64,000 nucleotides of DNA from Mucilaginibacter gossypiicola (GTDB lineage: Bacteria > Bacteroidota > Bacteroidia > Sphingobacteriales > Sphingobacteriaceae). A program made the position numbers and the translations under genes. The DNA lies in contig NZ_FOCL01000003.1 in assembly GCF_900110105.1 (NCBI RefSeq), positions 744,001-808,000 on the forward strand, in the 5' to 3' direction. Below are positions 9,323 to 17,056 of the stretch, in pieces (position 1 is the first letter of the stretch; each line of letters begins with the position of its first letter). The notes beneath the pieces were generated by a model that was given only the letters and a program-made list of their open reading frames with translations, was not told where the DNA came from and ran no database searches.

Positions 9323-10747
9323 CTACCGTAAAGTAGCATAATTATAAAACTGTAGCCTTCCGTTGCCTTGTACAGTGATAGTTTTAGTTTCAGATACGCC
9401 CTGAGCATTTTTCAGGGTAATACGCACCTGGTTATCCCCTTTTTGTAAAGGAATACGGGTGTAAGAGATATAAGCCGGCAAACTTTGCCAGTTACGGGTA
9501 TCGGCCTTTTCGGATAGTAAGCTGTACAACTGGATACCATAACCGAGTCCTTCCAATAGTCCGTTGGTTTTACCATCACTTTTAGCAGCCGCGCGTAACG
9601 AATATTCGGCTATTTTTTTCACTGCCAGGCGCGACAGGATGCCGCTCATTTCTTTCAATGCACGTTGTTGCAAAGTTTTAAATGCCAGCTCATTAATATC
9701 TTCGGCTTTTACAAGCGGCATATCCTGGTTATTTACAGAGATACTCGCGCTTGAATAGTAAGGGGTTTGTGCAACATACTTGGGGAATGCAACACGAAGG
9801 CTTTCAACCGATTTAGTATTTACCCTGTTCCTGTCGCCATCATAATTGAACGGAACCACTATGCCCCCTGCTGCATCGGTGAAAAACAAATCGCCGTTAC
9901 TATTACGGATCAGGCTAAAAAACAAGTCGACCTGCGTTTTTACGGGCGCAAGACCGTTTTCCCAAAAGAAGATTAATTCCCCCCCCTCTGATGGTGTTAC
10001 AGGTTCGTATTTAATCCCAAAAGTTGTTTCAAACTGATCAGCCTCGGTTGTAAAACCGTTCAGCTTTGCCGTGCGGATCACATCCTCTTCCAGCTCAAGC
10101 GGCATTGTAGTACCATAGTAAGTTTTATCAGGACTTTTAAGGTAGATTTCGGCTGCGTTACGGTATGAGATAAAGGCGTTGTTTACATCGTTGTTGCTTT
10201 CATACAACATACCCTGTAAGGTCAGCGCAAAAGCGTCATTTGAGTAACGGTTATCTTTATTATTATACTTATCTCCCTGTTCCTGGGCCTGCAAAGTGAT
10301 ACGGCGGGCTTCCACAATGGCATCCTCAGTTTTATTCAGGTACAGATAGTTAAGCGCCTTGTAATAATGGATCATGAACTTTTCAAAATCCTCGCCCTTA
10401 TATTTTTGCGATGCAGAGTTAAGCAAAACACCAACAGCAGCATCTGAAGCACTGGTCAACCCCTCGTCAAGCCGTTGATCGGCCCGATTAAAGTAATTGT
10501 TACTGTTTTCATATTCGCCTTTTAAATGACAAATTCTACCCTTCTCCATCAGGTACAGGAGTTTATTCCGGGGTGCCTGGATCAGGCTGTTTTTATCAAG
10601 CTCTTTCTCGGCCTGGGGATAGTTACCGGCAGATACATTTTTATAATAAGGGGCGACACTTTGATTATAGGTTGAACATGCCGATAAAAAAAGCATCAGC
10701 CCGATAAAAGAAAATATCCGGAGAATATGCGTACGTAAGTTGACCAT
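9323..10747 (-). CDS. COG3014-family lipoprotein with TPR-like repeats
   Basis: 474 residues from ATG 10747; an ATG four codons upstream would spoil the signal peptide. The signal ends in a lipobox 'LFLSAC', so it is a lipoprotein. Residues 30-250 form helical TPR-like repeats ('YYKALNYLYLNKTEDAIVEARR'), followed by a beta-rich C-terminus. It matches the uncharacterised COG3014 family, often found beside LpoB-like proteins, as here. The operon order is small secreted protein, LpoB-like, COG3014. A role in envelope or peptidoglycan maintenance is inferred from this association; no activity is known. Confidence 0.8.
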   Translation of the reverse strand: MVNLRTHILRIFSFIGLMLFLSACSTYNQSVAPYYKNVSAGNYPQAEKELDKNSLIQAPRNKLLYLMEKGRICHLKGEYENSNNYFNRADQRLDEGLTSASDAAVGVLLNSASQKYKGEDFEKFMIHYYKALNYLYLNKTEDAIVEARRITLQAQEQGDKYNNKDNRYSNDAFALTLQGMLYESNNDVNNAFISYRNAAEIYLKSPDKTYYGTTMPLELEEDVIRTAKLNGFTTEADQFETTFGIKYEPVTPSEGGELIFFWENGLAPVKTQVDLFFSLIRNSNGDLFFTDAAGGIVVPFNYDGDRNRVNTKSVESLRVAFPKYVAQTPYYSSASISVNNQDMPLVKAEDINELAFKTLQQRALKEMSGILSRLAVKKIAEYSLRAAAKSDGKTNGLLEGLGYGIQLYSLLSEKADTRNWQSLPAYISYTRIPLQKGDNQVRITLKNAQGVSETKTITVQGNGRLQFYNYATLR

Positions 10748-10810
10748 TATTAAATGCAAACTGCCCCAAACACGGGCATACCATGTTCAGGGCAATAATG
10801 TATAGGGGCT

Positions 10811-11404
10811 TTAGTTTTTAACGTATTTGGCAATTTTCTTTTCGCCTATCCAAACTACTTCGTTGGTTTGAATGTTGGTAAGCTCAAGGTTTACCTGGTA
10901 GTAAACAACCTTTTGGCGTTTGTGCGCATCAACAATTGAGTTAATTGAGCCTTGCAGTATGTAATCGGCACCGTTTTCCAGACCAAATTTTTTCATGCTC
11001 GATACTGAGGCGTTTGTTTGCTGATCAGCTTTTTCGGCACGTAACTCATCGCGTTTTTTGCCGCCCTGTACCAAACGTACTTTTTGTGATTGAATAAATG
11101 AACTTTCAATATCGGTCAGGAAGGTTTCGGCATCAATATGCTCGTGGCTTTTGTTCTGTACAAAGCCAACTATAACTACCGGACGCTTGCCCTGGTGTTC
11201 GTTAAGGTGTGTATCGATCCAGTTAGCCCCTAAAATTTTGCCGGTAAGTTCATCGGCAGCCATACGTGCGTCACTGTTATTCCAGTTGCCGCTAACATCA
11301 ATAGTTTGATCGGTGCTAACGCGTGTAACCTGCCTTGAACATGAGGCTATAAAAATTCCTGAAACTGCTATCGCAGCAACTGTTAAAATCCTGTTGAACT
11401 TCAT
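10811..11404 (-). CDS. lpoB: LpoB-like penicillin-binding protein activator lipoprotein
   Basis: 197 residues with a lipoprotein signal ('GIFIASCSR', Cys about 22). The mature part matches COG3417/LpoB: 'RMAADELTGKIL', 'VVIVGFVQNKSHEHIDAETF', 'LENGADYILQGSI', and a C-terminal 'TNEVVWIGEKKIAKYV' strand. In Enterobacteria LpoB is an outer-membrane lipoprotein that activates the peptidoglycan synthase PBP1b. Bacteroidota copies are found with COG3014, as here, so the name is by homology and the partner synthase is not known. It is middle gene of a three-gene operon with gaps of 53 and 63 bp. Confidence 0.82.
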   Translation of the reverse strand: MKFNRILTVAAIAVSGIFIASCSRQVTRVSTDQTIDVSGNWNNSDARMAADELTGKILGANWIDTHLNEHQGKRPVVIVGFVQNKSHEHIDAETFLTDIESSFIQSQKVRLVQGGKKRDELRAEKADQQTNASVSSMKKFGLENGADYILQGSINSIVDAHKRQKVVYYQVNLELTNIQTNEVVWIGEKKIAKYVKN

Positions 11405-11457
11405 CTGTAGTGTATATTATAAATTATGATATGTTAGATTGAATGCGGCCTAATTTG

Positions 11458-11874
11458 TTACCAGCCAAAACCGATACCAATACTTGCACGGCCTCCCCAG
11501 CGGCCACCATAGTAACCACCCCAACGGTTACCCCAGCCATAGTTTAAGAATGGTGAGTAAGAGTAACCGCCGTATAAACCCCATGACGGTGAATAATCGT
11601 AATATCCGTTCATGCGTTCTTCATGGCGCCATTCGCGGTTTTGACGGCGGCGTTCCAATTTGGCTTCGTACCAGTCATAAGCTTTATAGGTATTTTGTAT
11701 GGTTGTGCCATGTAAACTGTTTATAGTATCGGCAACCCTGATATATTTTGCCTGGCTTTCCATGTAACGCGGGTTTTGATCGGCTACTAACGAGGCTGTT
11801 TGCTGGGCTTTTACGGTGCCGCTAAACAAACCGCCTAAAAGCATCAAGGCTATAATGAAGATATTCTTTTTCAT
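11458..11874 (-). CDS. Small secreted Gly/Tyr/Trp-rich protein of the lpoB operon
   Basis: 138 residues with a Sec signal (about 1-23, ending 'TVKA'). The mature part has a charged helical stretch ('WYEAKLERRRQNREWRHEERM') and then an aromatic and glycine-rich tail ('YGGYSYSPFLNYGWGNRWGGYYGGRWGG'). No known domain is recognised. It leads the operon with the LpoB-like and COG3014 genes, so a periplasmic or outer-membrane role linked to them is likely. The low-complexity tail may anchor in the envelope or bind peptidoglycan; that is a guess. Confidence 0.7.
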   Translation of the reverse strand: MKKNIFIIALMLLGGLFSGTVKAQQTASLVADQNPRYMESQAKYIRVADTINSLHGTTIQNTYKAYDWYEAKLERRRQNREWRHEERMNGYYDYSPSWGLYGGYSYSPFLNYGWGNRWGGYYGGRWGGRASIGIGFGW

Positions 11875-12093
11875 CGCGCTTAATTTGATAAGTAAAGTTA
11901 CGTAAAATGGTGCCCAAATATTACACCAGAGCTAAGCATAAACCGTTAAAATATGTTAATCGGGATCTTTTTGACTTAATTATGAACTGAAGGAGTTCCT
12001 TATAGCTTTTTTGGCTGTGTAAATGGCTAATATTTCTGTCACTAAACGGCATAGTGGTGCGTCATCATGATATATTTTAATACATTTAATAAC

Positions 12094-12579
12094 ATGAAAA
12101 AATCAACCTATGCTATACTTATTACTGGCATTGCAGCAATACTGTTTGCCACCGTTGTAAATGCTCAAACCCCTGCTTTTAAGCCGAAAGATCAGCAACT
12201 ATATAACACCATAGCACACATGGATAGCGTAATGTTTAACGCGTTTAACAGCCGCAACCTGGATGTGATGAAAACACTGTTTACCCCCGATGTTGAATTT
12301 TACAACGATGGCAAGGGTATAACCGGCTATGACGCAACCATAGCCGGTTTTAAAGGCATCTTTGAAAACAAGCAAGCCGCCGACTTGCGCCGTGACCTGC
12401 TAAAAGAAACGCTTGAAGTGTACCCCATGCCCGGCTTTGGTGCAATTGAAATGGGTACACACCGTTTTACCCATACTGAAAATGGGAAGCAAATTGTAGG
12501 TGTAATGAAGTTTGTACATGTTTGGCAATACAAGGATGGCCAGTGGAAAGTAACAAGGGTGGTGAGTGTGGGGCATTAA
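12094..12579 (+). CDS. Secreted SnoaL/NTF2-like (DUF4440) protein
   Basis: 161 residues from ATG 12094, which gives a good signal peptide ('MKKSTYAILITGIAAILFATVVNA'); an ATG nine codons upstream adds an unlikely leader. The mature domain is NTF2-like: 'FNSRNLDVMKTLFTPDVEFYNDGKGITG' followed by the paired beta strands 'GAIEMGTHRFTHTENGKQIVGVMKFVHVWQYKDGQWKVTRVVSV'. These folds serve as small enzymes or ligand-binding domains. No partner gene suggests a ligand. Confidence 0.82.
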   Translation: MKKSTYAILITGIAAILFATVVNAQTPAFKPKDQQLYNTIAHMDSVMFNAFNSRNLDVMKTLFTPDVEFYNDGKGITGYDATIAGFKGIFENKQAADLRRDLLKETLEVYPMPGFGAIEMGTHRFTHTENGKQIVGVMKFVHVWQYKDGQWKVTRVVSVGH

Positions 12580-12600
12580 TGGTTGTTTATTTCTTCTTGC

Positions 12601-12697
12601 GCTCGTTTGTAACGAGCGCTTAACTTGGGTCAGCGTTTATAACGCGACTGGCAATGCAATTGCCAAACCATATTAAGCTCTCGTTACAAACGAGAGC
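12601..12697. repeat. Inverted repeat, 'gctcgtttgtaacgag' element
   Basis: Arms 12601-12622 and 12674-12697 are imperfect inverted copies (gctcgtttgtaacgagcgctta / taagctctcgttacaaacgagagc). It lies between the convergent DUF4440 and AraC-MGMT genes and may act as a bidirectional terminator or be a dispersed element. Confidence 0.6.
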
Positions 12698-12721
12698 AAG
12701 TTGCAGAAAGATAAAAACCAA

Positions 12722-12789
12722 GTCATCGCGGGGAAGCATAGCCCCTCTGTATGGTATGCGATTGCCGCGTCGTTCCTCCTCGCAATGAC
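12722..12789. repeat. Second copy of the 'catcgcgagg...gcaatgac' hairpin family
   Basis: Starts 'gtcatcgcggggaagcata' and ends 'cctcctcgcaatgac', a diverged version of the element at 3888-4027, with arms facing each other. It immediately follows the 12601-12697 repeat, so two unrelated palindromic elements share this convergent intergenic gap. Confidence 0.55.
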
Positions 12790-12823
12790 ATGATTTATTA
12801 ATTTTTCTTGCGGAGGTACCCTA

Positions 12824-13675
12824 TTATTCAACCCGTTCCTTCAAAGCAGCCTCCCATCCTATAATGGCATTTTTGCGCGTACTCCCCCAGTGATATTGGC
12901 CTATCTCGCCGGTTGATTTGATTACGCGGTGGCACGGGATCAGGAACGCTACGGGGTTGCTCCCTACTGCTGTTCCTACCGCTCGGTAAGCATTTTCATT
13001 ACCGGCTTTTTTGGCGAGTGAGGCATAAGTGGTTAATCCGCCGGCAGGTACTTTTAAGAGCGTTTCCCATACCTTGATCTGGAAATCGGTTCCTTTTAAA
13101 TGCAGCTTGATCTCATCCAGACGGCTCCAATCCTGGGTGAAAATAAACAGGGCGTTCTGTTGGATCCTGTCGACCAGCTGATTATATACAGCGTTCGGGA
13201 AACTTATCTTCAGTTGCTCCAAAGCTTTTTCTTCGCCTTCATCAACAAAAGCCATGTGGCAAATCCCTTTGCCAGTTGACGCAACGATAACTTTACCGAA
13301 AGGAGTATCGGCAAACGAGTAATTGATTTCCAGCAAAGCACCACCGTTGCGGTATTCGCCGGGAGTCATGCCTTCTACCTTAATAAACAAGTCATGCAGT
13401 CTGCCTCCCCCCGAAAGACCGGTTTCCAGTGCAGTATTGAAAACATTGGCGTCCTCATGCTTCAATATTTCCTTGGCATGTTCCACACTTAAATATTGCA
13501 GAAATTGTTTCGGGGTTACCCCCGCCCAATCCTTAAACATCCGCTGAAAATGGAAGGGGCTTAAATTAACGTGCCCGGCCACTTCTTCCAGTTTGGGCTG
13601 CGCTTTAAAATTCTCCCTGAAAAAGCCTATTGCGTCAGCGATGCGGGTATAATCTATTTCTTGCTGGGTTTTCAT
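12824..13675 (-). CDS. AraC-type HTH / methylated-DNA cysteine methyltransferase fusion (Ada-like)
   Basis: 283 residues. The N-terminal half (about 5-105) is an AraC helix-turn-helix pair ('LEEVAGHVNLSPFHFQRMFKDWAGVTPKQFL'). The C-terminal half (about 115-280) is an O6-alkylguanine-DNA alkyltransferase with the active-site 'IPCHRVI' (Cys acceptor). Unlike E. coli Ada, the N-terminal zinc domain that senses methyl-phosphotriesters is missing, so this matches the shorter Ada-like fusions common in Bacteroidota. It repairs O6-methylguanine and may regulate neighbours. The 2OG oxygenase and an orphan protein with half an Ada zinc motif lie 0.5-1.3 kb away. Confidence 0.92.
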   Translation of the reverse strand: MKTQQEIDYTRIADAIGFFRENFKAQPKLEEVAGHVNLSPFHFQRMFKDWAGVTPKQFLQYLSVEHAKEILKHEDANVFNTALETGLSGGGRLHDLFIKVEGMTPGEYRNGGALLEINYSFADTPFGKVIVASTGKGICHMAFVDEGEEKALEQLKISFPNAVYNQLVDRIQQNALFIFTQDWSRLDEIKLHLKGTDFQIKVWETLLKVPAGGLTTYASLAKKAGNENAYRAVGTAVGSNPVAFLIPCHRVIKSTGEIGQYHWGSTRKNAIIGWEAALKERVE

Positions 13676-13775
13676 AATGTCTTATTATTAAATAAATTCA
13701 ATTGTGTTTTTATTCTTTTATAACACAAAATTACCGCCCCAAATAGCCCTCAACAATCCGATTCTTGCGGAGTTG

Positions 13776-14129
13776 CTATGCGATATGGTCATCAATTATA
13801 GTTTTTAATACTACAGCATTATTTAATGCTAACTCCTTTGAAGAAAACACCAGCGTAACTGTTTTATGCTGCCTGATATAATCGATCAGTTCAGGCAATG
13901 TCTTAGTGCTATCAATCTCGTCCCGATATCTTTGGCAAAAGGCGTCAAATTTTTCAGGGTCATGGTTATACCATTTCCTTAATTCGTTAGACGGCGCAAT
14001 CTCCTTAAACCATCTGTCGATATGGGCATCCTCCTTTTTAATGCCGCGGGGCCAAAGGCGATCTACCAGGATCCGGGTGCCGTCACCTTGGGCATAAGGC
14101 TCATAAACGCGTTTAATTTTGATATCCAT
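13776..14129 (-). CDS. DUF488 family protein (YeaO-like)
   Basis: 117 residues, full length for the family. Typical signatures are 'KRVYEP...DGTRILVDRLWPRGI', 'WFKEIAPSNELRKWYNHDPEKF' and the closing 'TLVFSSKELALNNAVVL'. The function is unknown; members often sit near stress or DNA-repair genes. It is divergent from the 2OG oxygenase across 92 bp that must hold both promoters. Confidence 0.88.
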   Translation of the reverse strand: MDIKIKRVYEPYAQGDGTRILVDRLWPRGIKKEDAHIDRWFKEIAPSNELRKWYNHDPEKFDAFCQRYRDEIDSTKTLPELIDYIRQHKTVTLVFSSKELALNNAVVLKTIIDDHIA

Positions 14130-14221
14130 TATATGTATTTATTAAGATTTAAAACTCCGCAAGAATCGGATTGCATGCCGGTTGCTCCAAAAGTAGCTTT
14201 GACATTCTTCAAAATAACAAA

Positions 14222-14941
14222 ATGACTTCAGAACAACCACTTAAAGATCGCATCAAAAACCTAAACTGGGGCCAAATCAACCAAACATTACATAATAAAG
14301 GCTTTGCAATTGTTAAACAGGTTTTGAGTGAACGCGACTGCGATACCTTGATCAGTAATTATGATGCAGACGAATACCGGAAAACCGTTAACATGGAACG
14401 CTACAGGTTTGGTTACGGCGAATATAAATATTATAAATACCCGCTCCCATCTGTAATAACCGATTTAAGGGAAACAGTTTACCCGCACATAGCTCCTGTC
14501 GCCAATAAATGGATGCAAGAACTTGGGATCAACAAACAATTCCCTGATACGCATGAGGAAATGAAGCAGCTAAGCCATGGGGCTGGGCAAACCAAACCCA
14601 CTGCCCTGATATTGCAATACACCGAAGGCGGGTTTAACACCCTGCACCAGGACCTTTACGGTGATGTATATTTCCCCATACAAATGGTTTTCATGCTCGA
14701 CCAGCATAACAGGGACTATACAGGCGGCGAATTTGTGATCACCGAGCAGGTCCCACGTGCCCAATCAAAGGCCAACGTGCTTACTCCCGGTATGGGTGAT
14801 ATGGTTTTATTTACCACTAAATTCAGACCGGTAAAAGGAGCCAAAGGTTATTACAGGGTGAATATGAAGCATGGCGTGAGCCCGGTTCATAGTGGTAAAC
14901 GGCATAGCCTGGGTATCATCTTTCATGATGCATTGTCTTAA
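14222..14941 (+). CDS. 2-oxoglutarate/Fe(II) oxygenase (COG3826)
   Basis: 239 residues from ATG 14222; an ATG 17 codons upstream is not supported. The facial triad is visible: 'NTLHQDLYGD' (HxD) and a distal His in 'RVNMKHGVSPV', followed by Arg in 'GKRHSLGI' for 2-oxoglutarate binding. 'FPIQMVFMLDQHNRDYTGGEFVIT' is the core strand pair. COG3826 proteins are uncharacterised dioxygenases distinct from AlkB, but often near ada genes. Divergent from DUF488 and 0.5 kb from the alkyltransferase, so a role in alkylation damage is inferred. It could instead hydroxylate another target. Confidence 0.85.
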   Translation: MTSEQPLKDRIKNLNWGQINQTLHNKGFAIVKQVLSERDCDTLISNYDADEYRKTVNMERYRFGYGEYKYYKYPLPSVITDLRETVYPHIAPVANKWMQELGINKQFPDTHEEMKQLSHGAGQTKPTALILQYTEGGFNTLHQDLYGDVYFPIQMVFMLDQHNRDYTGGEFVITEQVPRAQSKANVLTPGMGDMVLFTTKFRPVKGAKGYYRVNMKHGVSPVHSGKRHSLGIIFHDALS

Positions 14942-14990
14942 ATAATTGATGTAGCTTTAACTATTGCTATTAGGAAAATAACGTAAAACA

Positions 14991-15602
14991 ATGCTGCAAA
15001 ACCGTGTAACCCCTTTTGGACAGCTTATTAAAACACCTGCGCGAGGTGCCTGGCTCGGCAACCGCGGCGTGATCCATAATGCGGACAAGGAAATTGTACG
15101 TCCCTTTAAAATTAAAGCATGGATAACCTGTGTGCTGGAGTTTAGAGGCCGCCATCGGGAGATTATGCAACCCGATCGCTGGACGGAACTTTTCTTTCTT
15201 GACGAGGCCACGGCTTTTTCGGCCGGGCACCGTCCCTGCTTTCAATGCAGGTATAAAGACCATCAAAGGTTTAAAGAGTTTTGGTTGAAAGGCAACCCGC
15301 AATATGATTTCGATATGAAAACACCCGTATCCAAAATAGATGAGATATTGCAAACCGAGCGCATTGCTGCTGATAGATCAAAAGTTGCTTATGAAGAAAA
15401 GCTGAGTGCACTACCTAACGGCACGTTTGTAGTTTACAATGACCGGCCGTATTTGCTCAAAGATGATCGGTTATATTTATGGAGCCCTGCAGGTTATGAA
15501 AGAGGAATAGCGCTACCTGATGTAGATATGCTTCCAGTATTAACTCCGCGGTCATTTGTTAATATGTTCAGCATCGGATATGTACCGCAGATGGGTATTT
15601 AA
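14991..15602 (+). CDS. Uncharacterised protein with a half Ada-type zinc motif
   Basis: 203 residues, no signal peptide or membrane segment. The N-terminal half contains 'FFLDEATAFSAGHRPCFQC' (Cys83, Cys86), which closely follows the second half of the Ada N-terminal zinc site ('FF...A.AAG.RPC..C'). Of the first Cys pair only Cys47 is present. The rest ('VYNDRPYLLKDDRLYLWSPAGYERG') resembles no domain I know. It lies 49 bp after the 2OG oxygenase, same strand, in the alkyltransferase neighbourhood. A DNA-repair-linked zinc protein is an inference; the ligand set is incomplete. Confidence 0.7.
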   Translation: MLQNRVTPFGQLIKTPARGAWLGNRGVIHNADKEIVRPFKIKAWITCVLEFRGRHREIMQPDRWTELFFLDEATAFSAGHRPCFQCRYKDHQRFKEFWLKGNPQYDFDMKTPVSKIDEILQTERIAADRSKVAYEEKLSALPNGTFVVYNDRPYLLKDDRLYLWSPAGYERGIALPDVDMLPVLTPRSFVNMFSIGYVPQMGI

Positions 15603-15623
15603 ATTAATAACTCCTAACAAATA

Positions 15624-16289
15624 TTAGGGATTAAATAATTTCCAATGTCCCTCGGTAACAACTTCGATTACGCTATCGACAACTTTAATCGCGGTTTGAT
15701 CATCAATAGCGTATGATGGCACCGGTATAGTTGAAGCCAGTTTTTCAATATTGGCCAGGGAATTATCCGGAAACCACTCATGATCCAAATGCGGGTGAAT
15801 AGCAAAGTCAACAAAACTCAACGACTTGTCGCTATCGGGCGGTAAAGTATGGTTGCCATAGGTGGTCCCAAAGCGGGTCATGATCATACTACCAGCGCTC
15901 AAACCAACATATACCAGCTTTTGCAAAAGTGAAGGCAGCAGATTCGCCAGTCCGGATTGCTGCATCCAGTAGGTAAGGTACTGGCAATCGCCACCACCTA
16001 CCAATAAAGCATCAGTTTCTCTGAGCATATCAATCCATAACTCTTTTTTGATACTGGGCAAGGCGGTAAGCTCCAGCAACCCCAGCGACTTCCAATCCAA
16101 TTGGCAAAAAGGATCACCTAACGCTCCGCAAATCACCCTTCGTACAATGTCGCCGCCATTTGGAATGCCATATATTGCTGTCGGTATAAAAAGGGCGTTA
16201 GCCTCGACAATTGGCTTATCTAATAGCTCGACCAAAGCATTTTGAATACTCATATTGCTGATTCCGGCGGATGTAAGAAGTAGCTTCAT
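15624..16289 (-). CDS. pepE: Peptidase E (S51 family, alpha-aspartyl dipeptidase-like)
   Basis: 221 residues. The nucleophile motif 'VGLSAGSMIMT' (Ser about 137) and the upstream 'LLVGGGDCQYLTYWM' are diagnostic for S51. Peptidase E hydrolyses Asp-X dipeptides in the cytoplasm; cyanophycinases share the fold but are longer. The stop is 21 bp from the convergent orphan zinc-motif gene. No operon partner. Confidence 0.85.
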   Translation of the reverse strand: MKLLLTSAGISNMSIQNALVELLDKPIVEANALFIPTAIYGIPNGGDIVRRVICGALGDPFCQLDWKSLGLLELTALPSIKKELWIDMLRETDALLVGGGDCQYLTYWMQQSGLANLLPSLLQKLVYVGLSAGSMIMTRFGTTYGNHTLPPDSDKSLSFVDFAIHPHLDHEWFPDNSLANIEKLASTIPVPSYAIDDQTAIKVVDSVIEVVTEGHWKLFNP

Positions 16290-16469
16290 AATTTATTGGA
16301 TTGTGATCAATGTTAATCAAAACGCCGAAATTAAATTCATAAAACAATCAAAACTTCCGCTCCATCCATTCAATCCGGCTATTCGTCGGTACAAAATTTC
16401 AGATTAAAGCCTCACGGCTACCTTTACAGCATCAAATAATAATTTGATCAGTGATAAGGTTTAGGTTAT

Positions 16470-16502
16470 AGCCCCCAAGCAGCGAGTGCAAGGGGGCTTT
16501 CT
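16470..16502 (+). terminator. Weak terminator-like hairpin
   Basis: Arms 16470-16476 (agccccc) and 16492-16498 (gggggct) with a 15-nt loop, followed by 'ttcttattt'. It lies in the 770-bp gap 16290-17056 with no upstream plus-strand gene, so its use is unclear. Confidence 0.4.
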
Positions 16503-16600
16503 TATTTAATACCATCTTTACTTTCTCAAAGAAAACCCACTACTGTTTGATTGGCAGTACAAGGCCTGAAGTCAAAAGTCATCTTTTTTGCTGTTCTTAC

Positions 16601-16769
16601 TTAGAAGCTGTTTAAAAATGAGAGAAAGTATTTTTGTAGAGACGCATAATTGCGTCTCCCAGAGGACAAGCCGATTTCAAAAGCGTCTCTGCTGTCGTAA
16701 ATTGCAAGCGGAAGACGCAATTATGCGTCTCTACATTCAAAAACTATCGTTTTTAAACAGCCTCTTAGA
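16601..16769. repeat. MITE-like nested inverted repeat
   Basis: Outer arms 'agaagctgtttaaaaa' (from 16603) and its near-reverse complement 'tttttaaacagcctct' (to 16765), and inner perfect 23-bp arms 16635-16657 and 16713-16735 (start tgtagagacgcataattg). About 165 bp, no ORF. The nested terminal arms suggest a non-autonomous transposable element; a target-site duplication was not clear. Confidence 0.65.
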
Positions 16770-16825
16770 ACTTATGACCCTGGGCTAAAGACTATACAAT
16801 TTGTCGGTAGCGCAGCCTCCACCCC

Positions 16826-16863
16826 GTTCATCTATACAATATCCCGGTTCACCGACACATGAT
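16826..16863 (+). promoter_or_regulatory. Candidate LytTR operator, tandem half-sites at 21-bp period
   Basis: Two direct half-sites start at 16826 (gttcatctatacaatat) and 16847 (gttcaccgacacatgat), exactly 21 bp apart. They match the pair at 18972-19009 upstream of the next operon. LytTR-domain regulators bind 9-bp direct repeats about two helix turns apart, so autoregulation of the kinase/regulator operon is inferred. Confidence 0.55.
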
Positions 16864-16897
16864 TGTTAAAACACCAGCACATCATCACCTTTGATTT

Positions 16898-16980
16898 ATA
16901 ATTCAGGAGCAGGGACACTGAATTATAGGTTTTTTTCATAAAGATGAAGCACCTGTGCGCATTGTACAGGTGCTTTTTTT
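16898..16980 (+). terminator. Two hairpins in the kinase leader, the second a strong terminator
   Basis: First hairpin: arms 16898-16906 and 16919-16927 (ataattcag / ctgaattat) followed by a T run. Second: perfect 10-bp arms 16948-16957 (aagcacctgt) and 16966-16975 (acaggtgctt) followed by T to 16980. Both lie between the putative LytTR operator and the kinase start at 17057, so a transcript starting at the operator would either stop here as a small RNA or be attenuated. Confidence 0.6.
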
Positions 16981-17056
16981 ATTACTAAAACCAGGTTGTT
17001 AATGTGTACCGGCAGGCTACGCCAGCATAAGCAAGTAAAAAGAAGCTAAAAATCAA

